NCBI GenBank assembly: GCA_947561715.1
Contig: OX387198.1
Location: 5,642,001-5,706,000 of the forward strand
DNA: 64,000 nucleotides
Origin: Ascidia mentula
Taxonomy: Eukaryota; Chordata; Ascidiacea; Phlebobranchia; Ascidiidae
Reading direction: 5' to 3'
Positions 1 to 11,506 of the stretch are shown one piece after another. How positions within the stretch are numbered: the stretch's first letter is position 1; every line of letters starts with the position of its first letter. The notes under the pieces were generated by a model that saw nothing but the letters and a program-made list of their open reading frames with translations, did not search any database and had not been told where the DNA came from. A program made the position numbers and the translations under genes.

Positions 1-1124
1 TCCCAATCCTATGACAGTGGTTTTGACGCCTAAGGCAGCTTTTGATGTTGAATATGACGTTGTTTCCAAAGTGGTCAAATTCATCGAGACTTTCGTCGTG
101 GCTGTTGTGACTTCCGTGGAGTTTGGTTGTTCTGTAGCTAAGAAAACAAGAATATGTTTACGCGCTTTTGTTCAGACAGCATTTTATATACAGAGCATAT
201 TTTTTGTCACCTGCTGTTGAGATTTGTTGTAGTTGCGAATTGGTGGAAGTTCTTGCATTTTCTGAATACGTCAGCCAATCTATCCAAAATCCTGAAGAAA
301 GAAAAACACGTTGTTTGTGAAGTTCAAACATTACGGTTATTCATAAAGAAGCTTACCAGTCGTATTAATTATCCAATAGTCAAACAAAAACCTTCCACTG
401 GCGTTTTGAGAAAGAAAAAAGTAAAAATGATCGTTCACTGATTGATTCTTTGAAATGTGGAAAGTTTCGCTGCAGTTATACTTGTCTTTCCAATACCCAT
501 GAAATGAAATTTTGGTTGGGAAATTGTTTGTATAAATGTAACACTTGGTATTGTGGCTTGTTCCACAAAGATACTGTTGTTTTTGTCCATATCCTGCATT
601 TTGTAAATGCAATTAAAAACATAAGAAAATATTTTATTAATTTGTACCTCCAGGTAGTGTCAGCATATCTACGCAGTTGCAGTGCTTGCTGCTTCCGTTG
701 CAAAACGCAACATCGTCCGACACCTTCTTTTCCATTCGTAAATATCTAACTGCAATAACCATGACCTCGTTGGCGAAGTTGACGTTGAATTTAAACGTGC
801 AAAAAATGGTTGAATTATGTTCGCTGCCGTCAAAATTCGGCGACATTATCCTCCCTGACTTGTAAGTTGTTGTATTTGGGTCACAGCAAAACCCTGCAAC
901 AAAGATGTTAAACAATTAAATTAATAAAAAACTTAAACTGGGGTTTAACATCGTTAGGCTTACATTTAGCCAATGTTATTCCCACTAAGGATCATTATAA
1001 AAACGCTTCGCCCGCAATAAACGTACATTCTGCGGGCTGGGGCATTTTGTCAATCAAGACAATTGAACTTACCGTAACATACGATGGATGCCATGACTGT
1101 CGTAAGTAAGTGAATCCTTGCCAT
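1..1124 (-). CDS. R1: CUB-domain type I membrane receptor, 3' end cut by window
   Basis: Exons 1073-1124 (signal peptide starting MARIHLL), 648-893 and 357-593 (two halves of one CUB domain), and <1-137 (Thr-rich stalk leading into the membrane segment). The transmembrane end and the cytoplasmic tail lie beyond the left edge. The CUB signature is clear: Cys pair, a GRIMSPNF-like strand, a YLCG strand, and a closing strand of GRFLFDYW type. All introns are GT-AG and phase 1. R1 is a recent duplicate of R4, which matches it along the whole visible length including introns, with few changes and one codon less in the first CUB exon. The likely role is a cell-surface receptor; the ligand is unknown. 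Seen: exon structure and domain. Inferred: receptor function. Confidence 0.85.
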
Positions 1125-1394
1125 TGTATCTACAAAAATCTAGAAAAATATGTAATGCAAATAATGGTGAGCTAAATACAAGTGTAAAACACTATTATCC
1201 AAGTTCTATCTGTTTCCAAACAACAATTGTTCACATACTGTACGTACTAAAACATGACTTTTTCTTCACGCTTTTCAACATTGTTAACTCTGCCACAGAA
1301 AGGTTTATTTAATTATTGTAGATTATGTACAAAAACTGCATTCAGTCTGCCCACTCTTCACTGAAGATACCAACTGATACCTTTAATGCTGAGT

Positions 1395-1560
1395 TTAAAG
1401 AGTGGCGAATTTCTTGTCAAAGGAAATGGCGTCACAACTTACTTTTCCCGGTAACGAAACTATGGGCGTGTTGTGTGTAACAAAAGGCGGCCCTGTTGGT
1501 GTCTGCCAGAGGTCGGGTCTGCTTATTAGGCATAAATAGTGGTCAGAGTGACGTTTATTT
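1395..1560. promoter_or_regulatory. Conserved block upstream of R1
   Basis: About 320 bases before the R1 ATG lies a stretch (core 1449-1530) that recurs upstream of R4 (8769-8850, recent duplicate), and in diverged form upstream of R6 (13483-13560) and R8 (18196-18260). Shared elements include GTAACGAAAC or GACAACGAAA followed by GTGTTGTGTGTAA and TGCCA-AGG. The constant position before each start suggests a promoter or enhancer part. An open minus-strand frame crosses the R1 and R4 copies, but has no start or domain. Confidence 0.45.
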
Positions 1561-1907
1561 TTGAGCGTAAGTAGAGAAAAAACGATTTTTACACTGTCTA
1601 AAGAAGATGTCAATTTTTTTATTGCACTTCTTTTTTCGACTGATATTTGAAATAGTTTCGTCACAAAACAAAACAAAATGTACAAAGTATTAAAGAGATG
1701 CCAATGAGCAAGATACGACTGACAATAAGAAGCAGAAATATTTAAGCTCAATTGGGGATTTTCTGCAATTTGCACTTCAAAAGTAAAACAACTCGCATGT
1801 TACAGTAACAGCGTAGCAAGCGTTTCTCAGTTAAACAATTTTGCCGTTGGTTAAAGCAAGACAGCAATTAAAAAAGAATCTCTACGTAATTTTCAGCTCA
1901 TCTTTAT

Positions 1908-3417
1908 TTAATCTAAGTTCATATACACGTGCTTCTGTAGCTGCATCGGTTTCTCGTACGGATTTTCTTGACTTGTTTCCGCATTCGTGTAAGATTGTGC
2001 ACTTTCCAGCGATGGCGATTCTAACATACAACATAACCATGAGAACCATGTATACGCGATCATAGGAAGTTTGTAAAATAATATTTACCTGGAACTGATC
2101 CGAGTTTTACCTGTTGGCGTTTCCTCCTGCAAACAGTTTGTAGCTGTAACAATTGTGACGTATTACCCAAACCAAACGCTCACCTGATTAAAAGCAGAGC
2201 AGCAATAATAAGGACAAGAGAAATGAATGCTGCAATTACACCTCCGATTATTACGGAATGGTCTGCTCGTTTTGACGGCGCGTTGCTAGGATTTAAGTTT
2301 TGTGAGGACGGGGTCGATGTTGTCATATGTGAAAATAGACCTAAAAGCAACGTTACGTAAATTGATTTTTATTGTTATATTTAAAAAAACGGTGTACTTG
2401 ACGTCGTCACGGTTGAGGTAACAAGTTTTCCTGTCGTGCCAGACTGAGAAGAAGTCGTGGGAATCACAGTACTTGTTGTTGGAACTACTGTCGTTGGCCC
2501 TTTGTATAAAACAAAACTAAGTAAATACTCAGATTAGGTCACGACAATTGCTTTTTTTACCATACCCATAATGTCAGTTATTTCGTACAGCAAGCTGAAC
2601 CCGCGCTGATTGACGATTTCGTCAGAGTAGAACAAAATCTGGTATGGCATCTTTCCGCTCCTGAGCGTCCTGAAATCCCCGCATCCATACTTGGTCTTCA
2701 TATTTCTCTCCTGTTCCATCCCGATTGTGTTGTTCGTTAAGAAATAGCACTTTTTGCTGCTTGTCAATCCGCAAAGGTAGACTTCCGAAGGACTTTCTGT
2801 AATTTGATATCACAGAGCTTTTATTAGGTTGTATATCTGACAACATTCTTTCGCCGTGCTAACAATTAATATCTAGAAGGCAATTTTGACCACTATGCAA
2901 AACCATGCGTAGTTTTCAGTCAAGAGTGCTAAAATAGTTGAGCAACTTGGTGGAAACTAAACGGTAACAATAAAATCGCTGCAAACATCTCTAGCTTATT
3001 TATCATAGACTAGGATTTTGCATCTAACCGTTCAGCAGTGTGAGGTGGTCGTAACAGAGGGAAGCGTTGCCTTCGCAATACGACCCTGCACAATGTTTAC
3101 TTTTCTGCAGCTCGAGAAAGTCGATGACAACCACTATAAACTGTTCGGTCGAAATTTGTGGCAGATACCACTTGCACGCTTGTTGTGGCGGGTATGTTTG
3201 GTTATTCCCGTAATTTGGTGTCGTTATGTTTCCCTTCGTGTTCCTTATAGTTCCGAAAGTCGTGTTGCATGACAAGTCGTTGCACCTGGCCTTGCCTAAA
3301 ACGTGAAATTAGTTATGCTAAAGTAGCTCGCATACCAGCAGATTGTACACACTTACCGATCAAACAGCAAAACACGAATAGATAGACGATCCGGAGATAC
3401 GGCTTCAGTGTGATCAT
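1908..3417 (-). CDS. R2: CUB receptor, 322 aa, with a tail shared with R5
   Basis: Exons 3357-3417 (signal MITLKPYLR...), 3029-3295 and 2566-2796 (CUB), 2398-2499 (Thr/Ser/Val stalk), 2184-2340 (more stalk, then a membrane helix of about 24 residues ending in LLLIR), 2089-2126 (basic juxtamembrane RRKRQQ), and 1908-2020 (tail). Phases are 1-1-1-1-2-1. The tail holds three tyrosines in QSYTNA (YxN, Grb2-type), NPYEKP and VYMNL contexts. The tail exon differs from that of R5 by one residue, while the CUB domains are clearly different genes; similarity to the R5 region stops near 2108, inside the juxtamembrane exon. An AATAAA signal overlaps the stop codon. R2 looks like a chimera made by duplication. 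Function as a tyrosine-signalling receptor is inferred. Confidence 0.86.
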
Positions 3418-4148
3418 TTTTTAGTAAGAACAACGTTATTTTAGAACAAATCTGACATTCAAGAATATATAAAATACAACGATAAAACTTGCCAAACAAT
3501 TATGGCATCTGTCTGCCTAAAACTTGTAACCAATGCCAACGTAAAGATTAAGTTTTTGCGGTCTAACTACTTTTCAACATTCTACCTGGTTGCAACAGCA
3601 ATAGTTGGTGTCCTAACCGCAACGGGGGTTAATGGTCATTCATTTGTTAGCAAATGTGACGACATCTTTTCTAATCGAATTCATCCATATAAGTTTATTA
3701 CACCTGGGTGACTAAGAAGAGCATCCGGCACGTAGGTTGTTGCTGGTTTGTCTGAATCAGCGGTATGACAACAAGTGTGTTTAGTCTGTCTCTGATTAAG
3801 GGCGCTTTGCTTTGTTTAACCTTATGGTGGTCGAGATTGTGCACTTTTATAGCCTTTACCAATGAACACCTAGACACTTAGCAGATTACCAATTTTGTTC
3901 GCATTTCATAAAACGTCATCATAAACCCGTCGTAATTGTGGGCGACCTTGTAATATTCAGTTACTGATGTACCAAATATAAGTTGTATATTATGTTTTAT
4001 TCAAAAACTTTAGTTTGGTCGTTAAGATTGATTTCACGTTGAAAGCAAGCAACATGCACTTAATTGAAACAATAATATATTTAAATTCTTTTAAAAAAAC
4101 ATAAATAACTCTCAAGGCATTTACAGCACGTTGTCAACCGTTTATTTT
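3418..4148. other. Spacer R3-R2
   Basis: About 730 bases with no coding exon I can support. It should hold the R2 promoter (right of 3417). The AATAAA just left of the R3 stop would end the R3 transcript at its start. A short plus-strand open stretch at 3502-3711 has no supporting signal. Confidence 0.5.
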
Positions 4149-5798
4149 TCATTTCGGTGGTTTATGGACCACACTGTACGTTACGTCATCTTGCGCCCCG
4201 TTTTCAACGTCAACTTCCATAGAGTTGTATAACTCGTTGTCGACGATCTTCTTTTCTCCTTTGTTTACAACTGCGTAGACTACGTCGCTTTGTGACGTAG
4301 TGTCGGATGTATTTTGGCGTGCTGGACCCTCAGCTACTGGAAAATTTTCTGTTTCTCCATGATTCTCTGGGATGTTGTTGAAAGCTACCGTTATGGGTGA
4401 ACCGTATGTGTTGGCTGTCGTCTCATTAAATGGCTTGCGAAGGTGCTGTCGCTTCAGATATTTTCGCCTGTAAGAAGGTGGACTCGACGTTGGATGTTTT
4501 TAACTTTCGCTGGCGCAATTCATACCTCATAAAAACCGCAAGCAGGACAAGCAGAAAGATTCCAGCAACTGCTCCGGTTACAGGACCGATCCAATCAGAG
4601 TTTGTTTCCTCTGTATTCGTGGTCACGTCTGTTGAGGTGATAGAGGTTATGTCTGTTGAGGTGATAGAGGTTATGTCTGTTGAGGTGATAGGGTTTATGC
4701 CTGTTTCGTTGATAGGGATTATGTCTGTTGCGGTGCTGGATACACGTGATGTATTGAGAGTTAGAGCTGTAAAATACATACGATGCAAAGTTATTTTATG
4801 ACGTAACGGTTTTCCCCTCTGTCCAGTGTGCAAAATTTACAGGCGTATCTGCATACTGCTGGTAATACGAGTAAGAATGATTGCTGATTCTGTCAGGAAT
4901 ACAGCTAGTGGCAAGTGTTCTTTCAGAATCATTTTCTTCGCCGTTTCGGACGCAAGTTAACAGTTATATACTGACCAGGAGAAGGTGTAGTGATGGCTGT
5001 CGTTCTTTGGGTTGAAGCCGATGTGGTGGAGATCAACGCTTTAATGTATAACTCTCTTGTTATTACCAGCAGTGAAACCAAGCATTGTTTTTACTGCACA
5101 GTATTAGTATCGATGTACCTGTTATGTCCCGAATGTGATAATGCAGGTCAAAACCCCGATAATTAATGTTTTCGTCGTCGTCGGAATAAAAATACAGTCT
5201 GTACGGCTGTTTAGTGGAATGTAGAACATTTTTGATGTTGCATGAAAAGTTCTGCATTAAATCATCCGCTGTTTCTTTTAGGACTGTATTGTTTCCAATG
5301 ACATAACAGAGTTTACTGCTTGTGTTTCCACATATGTAAAGCTCTGTAGAATTACCTACAAATTTTATGTAAAAACATAAAATTCGCCACCATTGCAAAT
5401 TACATTGTCCTTTACCTGGCAGTAAGGTTAGATGGTCGACACAAACCGTGATATTTCCCTCACATAAATTTTTCTTGCACGATTCGGGTTTTTGTATCTC
5501 CAGAAAACTAATCACAATTACCACAACTTGGTCTAAATTGATTGTTGGTAACTCCCATGTACATGATTGAAGTGGGGGATAGATTTTATTGCTTCCGTAG
5601 TTCGGGGAAGTTATTCTACCAAACGCGTCTGTAAGTTTTCCACTTTGTGTTGCGCTGCATGTTAAATTCACTCCTTTGACTTCCACTGTAAACAATAGTT
5701 TCTTTAAATTAGAAAACATAAGTTATCGAGAAGTCACAACATATTTACTTTGTTCACTTACACATAGCAAAACTTGACAATACTAACATCGTTAACAT
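4149..5798 (-). CDS. R3: CUB receptor with two canonical ITIMs, 388 aa
   Basis: Exons 5762-5798 (signal MLTMLVLSS), 5416-5685 and 5119-5355 (CUB, closest to R5 and R7), 4976-5038 (stalk), 4526-4766 (stalk of 8-residue Ile/Thr/Ser/Asp repeats, then the membrane helix VTGAVAGIFLLVLLAVFM), and 4149-4467 (tail of about 106 residues). The tail has VVYAVV and VTYSVV, both matching the ITIM pattern V/I/L/S-x-Y-x-x-V/L/I, 33 residues apart between tyrosines, with ELYNSM (YxxM) between them. By family knowledge, paired ITIMs recruit SH2-domain phosphatases, so R3 is probably an inhibitory member. An AATAAA signal starts within a few bases of the stop codon. The start is the only ATG before the hydrophobic leader. 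Confidence 0.88.
4628..4735. repeat. 24-base minisatellite coding the R3 stalk
   Basis: Four 24-base units (4628-4651, 4652-4675, 4676-4699, 4700-4723) and half a fifth. The first two are identical and the others drift. Each codes eight stalk residues of ITST/DITS type, so copy-number change would alter stalk length without breaking the frame. Confidence 0.85.
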
Positions 5799-6595
5799 TT
5801 TTCTTGACTGAAACACTGGCGTTAAACAATGCATGATATAACAGCATTACATGTAAGCTTTAATTAGACCAGGACGCTGTATTGGGCTCCTCCACTCTGA
5901 TTTTGTACCCTAATACTGTGAAAATACAAACAATATTTGTACAACATTTTTTGAGTCTACACCGACAGTGCTTTCTAAGCACTTCTTCGCTTGTTTTGCT
6001 GGAGTCATACAATGTTAAATGCGGTTACATGTGACGTATAGTATGATTCACCAGGTAATATGTAGGCGGTCAAAACATTTGACAACAAGACCCTATAGTA
6101 GCCATGGGCGAAATAATCCCCATGAATAGCTATGTTCTGTCTCGATTGAAGGACTTTAGTACAATGTTTTTTTTGTTTTTTTTTATGGGAGGGATTGGTT
6201 CGCGTTTTTTAAAGAGGCAAAGTAGTTTTCCAGTTTATTGTACGAGATGAATGCTAATCATTTATGGTTGTTCATGCTCCTGTCGTACCAATAAAAGATT
6301 GTTACATCAAACGTTACTTTCAACTAGTCAGTTTGACTTCGGCACTGCAACATGACGCATAAGTTTAAATGAGTAAAATTCGACAGTCATGCAGGGACGA
6401 GGTAGTGTTTAAAATAAGTTGATTGATACTTGGTGACGTCACAGAAAGCGAAATAAAAGTAATTATGTGGCCCTTTAGGAAACAACAGGAATGTAAACAA
6501 GTTCTCAACGACAAGAAAAATCAAATAAAAACGTCCATTTGAATGTAAGATTTGAGTTTTCACGAAAAAATGAAGAAATTTCTTGAATTCTCCCT
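5799..6595. other. Spacer R4-R3
   Basis: About 800 bases with no gene seen. Contains a poly-T run near 6162-6183 and a TGACGTCA (CRE-like) site near 6433-6440. Confidence 0.5.
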
Positions 6596-8443
6596 TTACT
6601 TGGGATTCTCGTCGCCACTGTCGGTCGCCCAAGAGCTCGCATAACTCACAGCGTCAATTTCGATGCGGGTGTACAACTCGTTTGTTTCTTGTTTCTTCGG
6701 CTTGCGGACCTGGGCATACTGGGGGATCTTATTTTGCGTTGGCGCGGGCGATTCGGCAGTTGCGTTTTCGGAAAGCTTGGTGTCCGTATAGTTGGTCGTG
6801 GAAACGACTTGTTGTAACGGATTTTCCTGTTTCGGATTCTGGCGTCTCTTCCTAAAAGTATCAGGCGAACATGAGCATCAAAACATATACTTTGATGTTC
6901 AAATAATCAACATGATTACATTCACATTGTGGCTAACTACATACGTACTCTTGTGTCACAATAAATTTCTCAACAGTTTGTATATCAAGCAAAAGTTTCA
7001 TCCACAGTTATGTTTATCATCACTGATGTCTGCCCAGTATGTCAAGAATATTGGCTTTCTAATAAGGAGTATAGTACTTGCTGGTGCACTGTCATTAAGA
7101 GTAGTCAGCTCCAAACTCTTTGCTCCTAAGATGGTTTATCTTAGTTGCTTGGAATTTGGTTTATGTCTTGATATTTTTCAACATTGGATTTGTGTTGAGC
7201 ATTGGGATGTAGTAGCTATGTCTTTTTAAGTTGGACATCTCTACATATTCACAAACCTGCATAGAAGGATGACAACAAGGATGGTGGCAAACCAAACTAT
7301 TGCTCCTATTGCAACTCCCAATCCTATGACAGTGGTGTTGACGCCCAAGGCAGCTTTTGTTGTTGAATATGACGTTGTTTCCAAAGTGGTCAAATTCTTC
7401 GAGACTACCGTCGTGGCTGTTGTGCCTTCCGTTGAGTTTGGTTGTACTGTAGCTAAGAAACAAGAACAGGTTTACGCGCTTTTGTTAAGGCAACATTTTA
7501 TATACAAAGTATATTTTTTGTCACCTGCTGTAGAGATTTGTTGTGGTTGCGAATTGGTGGAAATTTCTGCTTTTTTTGAATACGTCAGCCAATCTATCCA
7601 AAATCCTGAAGAAAGAAAAACACGTTGTTTGTGAAGTTCAAACATTTTACAATGAATTTTAAAGGAGCTTACCAGTCGTATTGATTATCCAATAGTCAAA
7701 CAAAAACCTTCCACTGGCGTTTTGAGAAAGAAAAAAGTAAAAATTATTGTTCACTGATTGATTCTTTGAAATGTGGAAAGTTTCGCTGCAGTTATACTTG
7801 TCCTTCCAATACCCATGAAATGAAAATTTAGTTGGGAAATTGTTTGTATAAATGTAACACTTGGTATTGTAGCTTGTTCCACAAAGATACTGCATTTTTT
7901 GTCCATGTCCTGCAATTTGTAAATGCAATTAAAAGCATCGAGAAATTTTTTGATAGTTTGTACCTCCTGGTAAAGTCAGCATGTCTGCACAGTTGCAGTG
8001 CTTGCTGCTTCCGTTGCAAAACGCAACATCGTCCGACACCTTCTTTTCCATTCGTAAATATCTAACTGCAATAACCATGACCTCTTTAACGAAGTTGACG
8101 TTGAATTTAAAAGTGCAAAAACGGTTGGTTGAATTATGTTCGCTGCCGTCAAAATTCGGCGACATTATTCTTCCCGACTTGTAAGTTGTTGTATTTAGAT
8201 CACAGCAAAACCCTGCAACAAAGATGTTAAACAATTAAATAGATGAAAAACTAAAACTGGGGTTTAACATCGTTAGGCTTTCATTTAGCCAATGTTATTC
8301 CCACTAAGGATCATTATAAAAACGCTTCGCCCGCAATAAACGTACATTCTGAGGGCTGGGGCATTTTGTCAATCAAGACAATTGAACTTACCGTAACATA
8401 CGATGGATGCCATGACTGTCGTAAGTAAGTGAATCCTTGCCAT
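6596..8443 (-). CDS. R4: CUB receptor, 329 aa, complete sister of R1
   Basis: Exons 8392-8443 (signal MARIHLLTTVMASIVCY), 7964-8212 and 7673-7909 (CUB with many Asn glycosylation sites), 7257-7452 (Thr-rich stalk and membrane helix VIGLGVAIGAIVWFATILVVILLC), and 6596-6851 (tail starting RKRRQ). The tail carries NYTDTKL, PQYAQV, ELYTRI and VSYASS. The Yxx-V/I sites resemble ITIMs but lack the preferred residue at -2. The 3' exon shows what R1 is missing in this window. The tail resembles those of R6 and R8, including the ending ASSWATDS. It is flanked by R3 downstream and R5 upstream. A conserved block lies about 320 bases upstream of the ATG. Confidence 0.88.
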
Positions 8444-9428
8444 TGTATCTACAATAAACTAGAAAAATATGTAATGCAAATAATGGTGAGCTAAATACAA
8501 GTGTAAAACACTATTATCCAAGTTCTATCTGTTTCCAAACCACAATTGTTCACATACTGTACGTACTAAAACATGACTTTTTCTTCACGCTTTTCAACAT
8601 TGTTAACTCTGCCACAGAAAGGTTCATTTAATTATTGTAAGATTATGTACAAAAACTGCATTCAGTCTGCCCACTCTTCACTGAAGATACCAACTGATAC
8701 CTTTAATGCTGAGTTTAAAGAGTGGCGAATTTCTTGTTAAAGGAAATGGCGTCACAACTTACTTTTCCCGGTAACGAAACTATGGGCGTGTTGTGTGTAA
8801 CAAAAGGCGGCCCTATTGGTGTCTGCCAGAGGTCGGGTCTGCTTATTAGGCATAAATAGTGGTCAGAGTGACGTTTATTTTTGAGCGTAAGTAGCGAAAA
8901 AATGATTTTTACACTGTCTGAAGAAGATGCCAATTTTTTTATTGTACTTCTTTTTTCGACTGATATTTGAAATAGTTTCGTCACAAAACAAAACAAAATG
9001 TACAAAGTATTAAAGAGATGCCAATGGGCAAGATACGGCTGACAATAAGAAGCAGAAATATTTAAGTTAAATTGGGCATTTTCTGCAATTTTCACTTCAA
9101 TAGTAAAGCAACTCATATGTTACAGTAATAGCGTAGCAAGCGTTTTTCAGTTAAACATTTTTCGCGTTGGTTAAAGCAAGACTGCAATTGAAAAAGGATC
9201 TCTACGTAATTTTCAGCATATCTTTATTTAATCTAAGTTCATATACACGTGCTTCTGTAGCTGCATCGGTTTCTCGTACGGATTTTCTTGACTTGTTTCC
9301 GCATTCGTGTAAGATTGTGCACTTTCCGGCGATGGTGATTCTAACATACAACATAACCATGAGTACCATGTATACGCGATCATAGGAAGTTTGTAAAATA
9401 ATATTTACCTGGAACTGATCCGAGTTTC
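7317..9428. repeat. Duplicated segment, copy B (R4 plus tail of R5)
   Basis: Partner of 1-2108. It covers most of R4, the R4-R5 spacer, the R5 tail exon and part of the R5 juxtamembrane exon. The direct-repeat offset is about 7.3 kb. Confidence 0.85.
8715..8870. promoter_or_regulatory. Conserved block upstream of R4
   Basis: Near-identical copy of the block upstream of R1, at the same distance from the ATG. Part of the large duplication that made R1 and R4. Confidence 0.45.
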
Positions 9429-10756
9429 ACCAACACCTGAAGTCTCCTCATTTCCCGCTTAGTTTCTTTCCTTAGTTTATTGTTCCTTGTACAAGATATC
9501 CTTAAGTAGAAATCAAAAACTATCAAAACATAAGTAGAAATCAAAACTTAATCCACGGTTGCCTTAAATACGTGTGTTTTGAAGGTGTAATTTAGTGGTG
9601 AACTGTTTTACTTACCGCCAAGCCGCAAACAGTAAAACAATCCCGAACGCCAGTACACCGATGATTATACCGAACTCAGCCGACATTACAATGTTTTTCA
9701 TGGTTCCTCGAATATGTACTGATTCTGTGTAGGAGCTATAATTCCTGGGGTTGGAAGCTTCTGCGACTTAAAGTGAAAGATTTAATTCGCCCATTACTTT
9801 CAGTTTGTCAAAGCATGGTTTGGTGACAGTTTAGGTCTGTTTTGTTAGCTACATGTGTTTATAGTGAAAATCGGGGAGTTGACTGAATGATGCTTACCTG
9901 GAAATGACGTGGAGGCAAAGGCTAAGTTTCGAGGCACAAATGGCGTGGAAGTCTGTGATGCTGTGTACGTTGATGCTGAAGGTATCAATATAACTAATCA
10001 TAATTTGTTCGAATCCATTTGAGCGATATACGCAGTGACCACATTGTTCTAATATACGTTACTTAATATTTGCATCTTCGGTTGAATATTAGCTACCTGT
10101 TATGTTCCAAATGTGATAGTTCAGGTTAAAACCCCGTTGGTTGATGTTGCCGTCTGAATAAAAATACAGTCTGTATGGCTGTTCAGTGGAATATAGAATT
10201 GTTTTGGTGTTGCATGGAAAGTTCTGCATCAAATCATCCGCTGTTTCTTTTGGGACTGTGTTGCTTCCAATGATATAACAGAGTGTGTTACTTGCATTTC
10301 CACATATGTAAAGCTCTGTAGAACTACCTACAAAGTTTATGTAAAAATGAAATTCGCCATCATTGCAAATTTCTTTGTCCTTTACCTGGCAGTAAGGTTA
10401 GATGGTCGACACAAACCGTGGCATTTCCTTCGCACACAATTTTCATGCACGATTCGGTTTTTTGTATCTCCAAAAAATTAATCACCATTACCACAACCTG
10501 GTCTAAAGTGATTGTTGGTAACTCCCATGTACATGATTGAAGTGGGGGATAGACTTTATTGCTTCCGTAGTTAGGGGAAGTTATTCTACCAAACGCGTCT
10601 GTAAGTGTTCCACTTTGTGTTGCGTTGCATGTTAAAGTTACTCCTTGCATTCCAACTGTAAACACTACATTTGTTTCAGAAAAAGCAAGATTTACTCATT
10701 AATATTTTCCACTCACCCACTGGACCAAGCAATAAAAACAACAACACCGTTAACAT
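9228..10756 (-). CDS. R5: CUB receptor, 322 aa
   Basis: Exons 10717-10756 (signal MLTVLLFLLLGPV), 10386-10655 and 10097-10327 (CUB with GRITSPNYGS and YICG strands), 9898-9975 (stalk), 9616-9760 (stalk plus membrane helix FGIIIGVLAFGIVLLFAAW), 9409-9500 (juxtamembrane, basic, KLRKETKREMRRL), and 9228-9340 (tail). Phases are 1-1-1-1-2-1. The tail has QSYTNA, NPYEKP and VYMNL, nearly the same as R2. The juxtamembrane exon is 92 bases against 38 in R2, because the duplicated sequence breaks off inside it. The ectodomain is close to R3 and R7. A stop codon overlapping AATAAA is shared with R2. Confidence 0.88.
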
Positions 10757-11506
10757 TTTCCTCCACTGAAACTCCAGCGCTAGCAATGCTACTGATGACT
10801 GCAAATATATGAAAGGAACTATTAGATCCTGACCACACTGTTTGGACTCTGGGAACTAAATTTCAGTCCAAAATCACGTTTTCGTATCAATGTATCGCTC
10901 TAGTATTTCCCCTCTGTATTATCTTTATATATTATGTCTTTTATAGTGAGAAAAATCAATGCCTAGTTCGCCAGCTATTCCTGCAAAATTTACAGCTTTG
11001 CATAGTATATTAAAAACTATTCTTGATTACGATATGACGCATGTGTTCAGTTGAATCAGAAGCCTATTCTTGCCTGCAAGCGATATTGGTTCTTATAGTG
11101 TTGATTACTTCGAACTAATAACCCGTGGATGCTCAAGAGATCGAGCAGCAACCGAAACGTTAACTGGTTGATCAGAATATGATACACGTGTTTTAATGAA
11201 TGATTTCTGATGGCAAACGAGTACGGAATTGACATATATAGAAAGAAATGAATCATCGGTACAGATTGTTAAACGTTTCCTTGTTACAGTACAGCAAGAA
11301 AAAGTGCAGCACTCAACACAATAAAAACTAAAATAAACTTGGCTATCTTCGCTGTTGTTAAACACATTTCCCCCTTTTTTGGGATATACAATTCGACGCA
11401 AAAATGATAATCTGTTCAATTCCTCTCATGCAAAACAATTTTATGTAAAAATAATTCAAATTCAATCCAGCCACGCGAATAAACTTGTGGAACAAACCAA
11501 AGTAGT
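10757..11506. other. Spacer R6-R5
   Basis: About 750 bases with no gene. The left two thirds (about 11040-11500) resemble 15655-16120 upstream of R7, showing that the R5-R6 and R7-R8 pairs descend from one pair. Confidence 0.5.

Larger units (their letters stand above)
1..2108. repeat. Duplicated segment, copy A (R1 plus tail of R2)
   Basis: Matches 7317-9428 nearly base for base, exons, introns and spacers alike, with scattered changes. It contains R1 up to the window edge, the spacer, and the last exon and part of the juxtamembrane exon of R2. Similarity ends abruptly near 2108. The left end lies outside the window. Confidence 0.85.
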
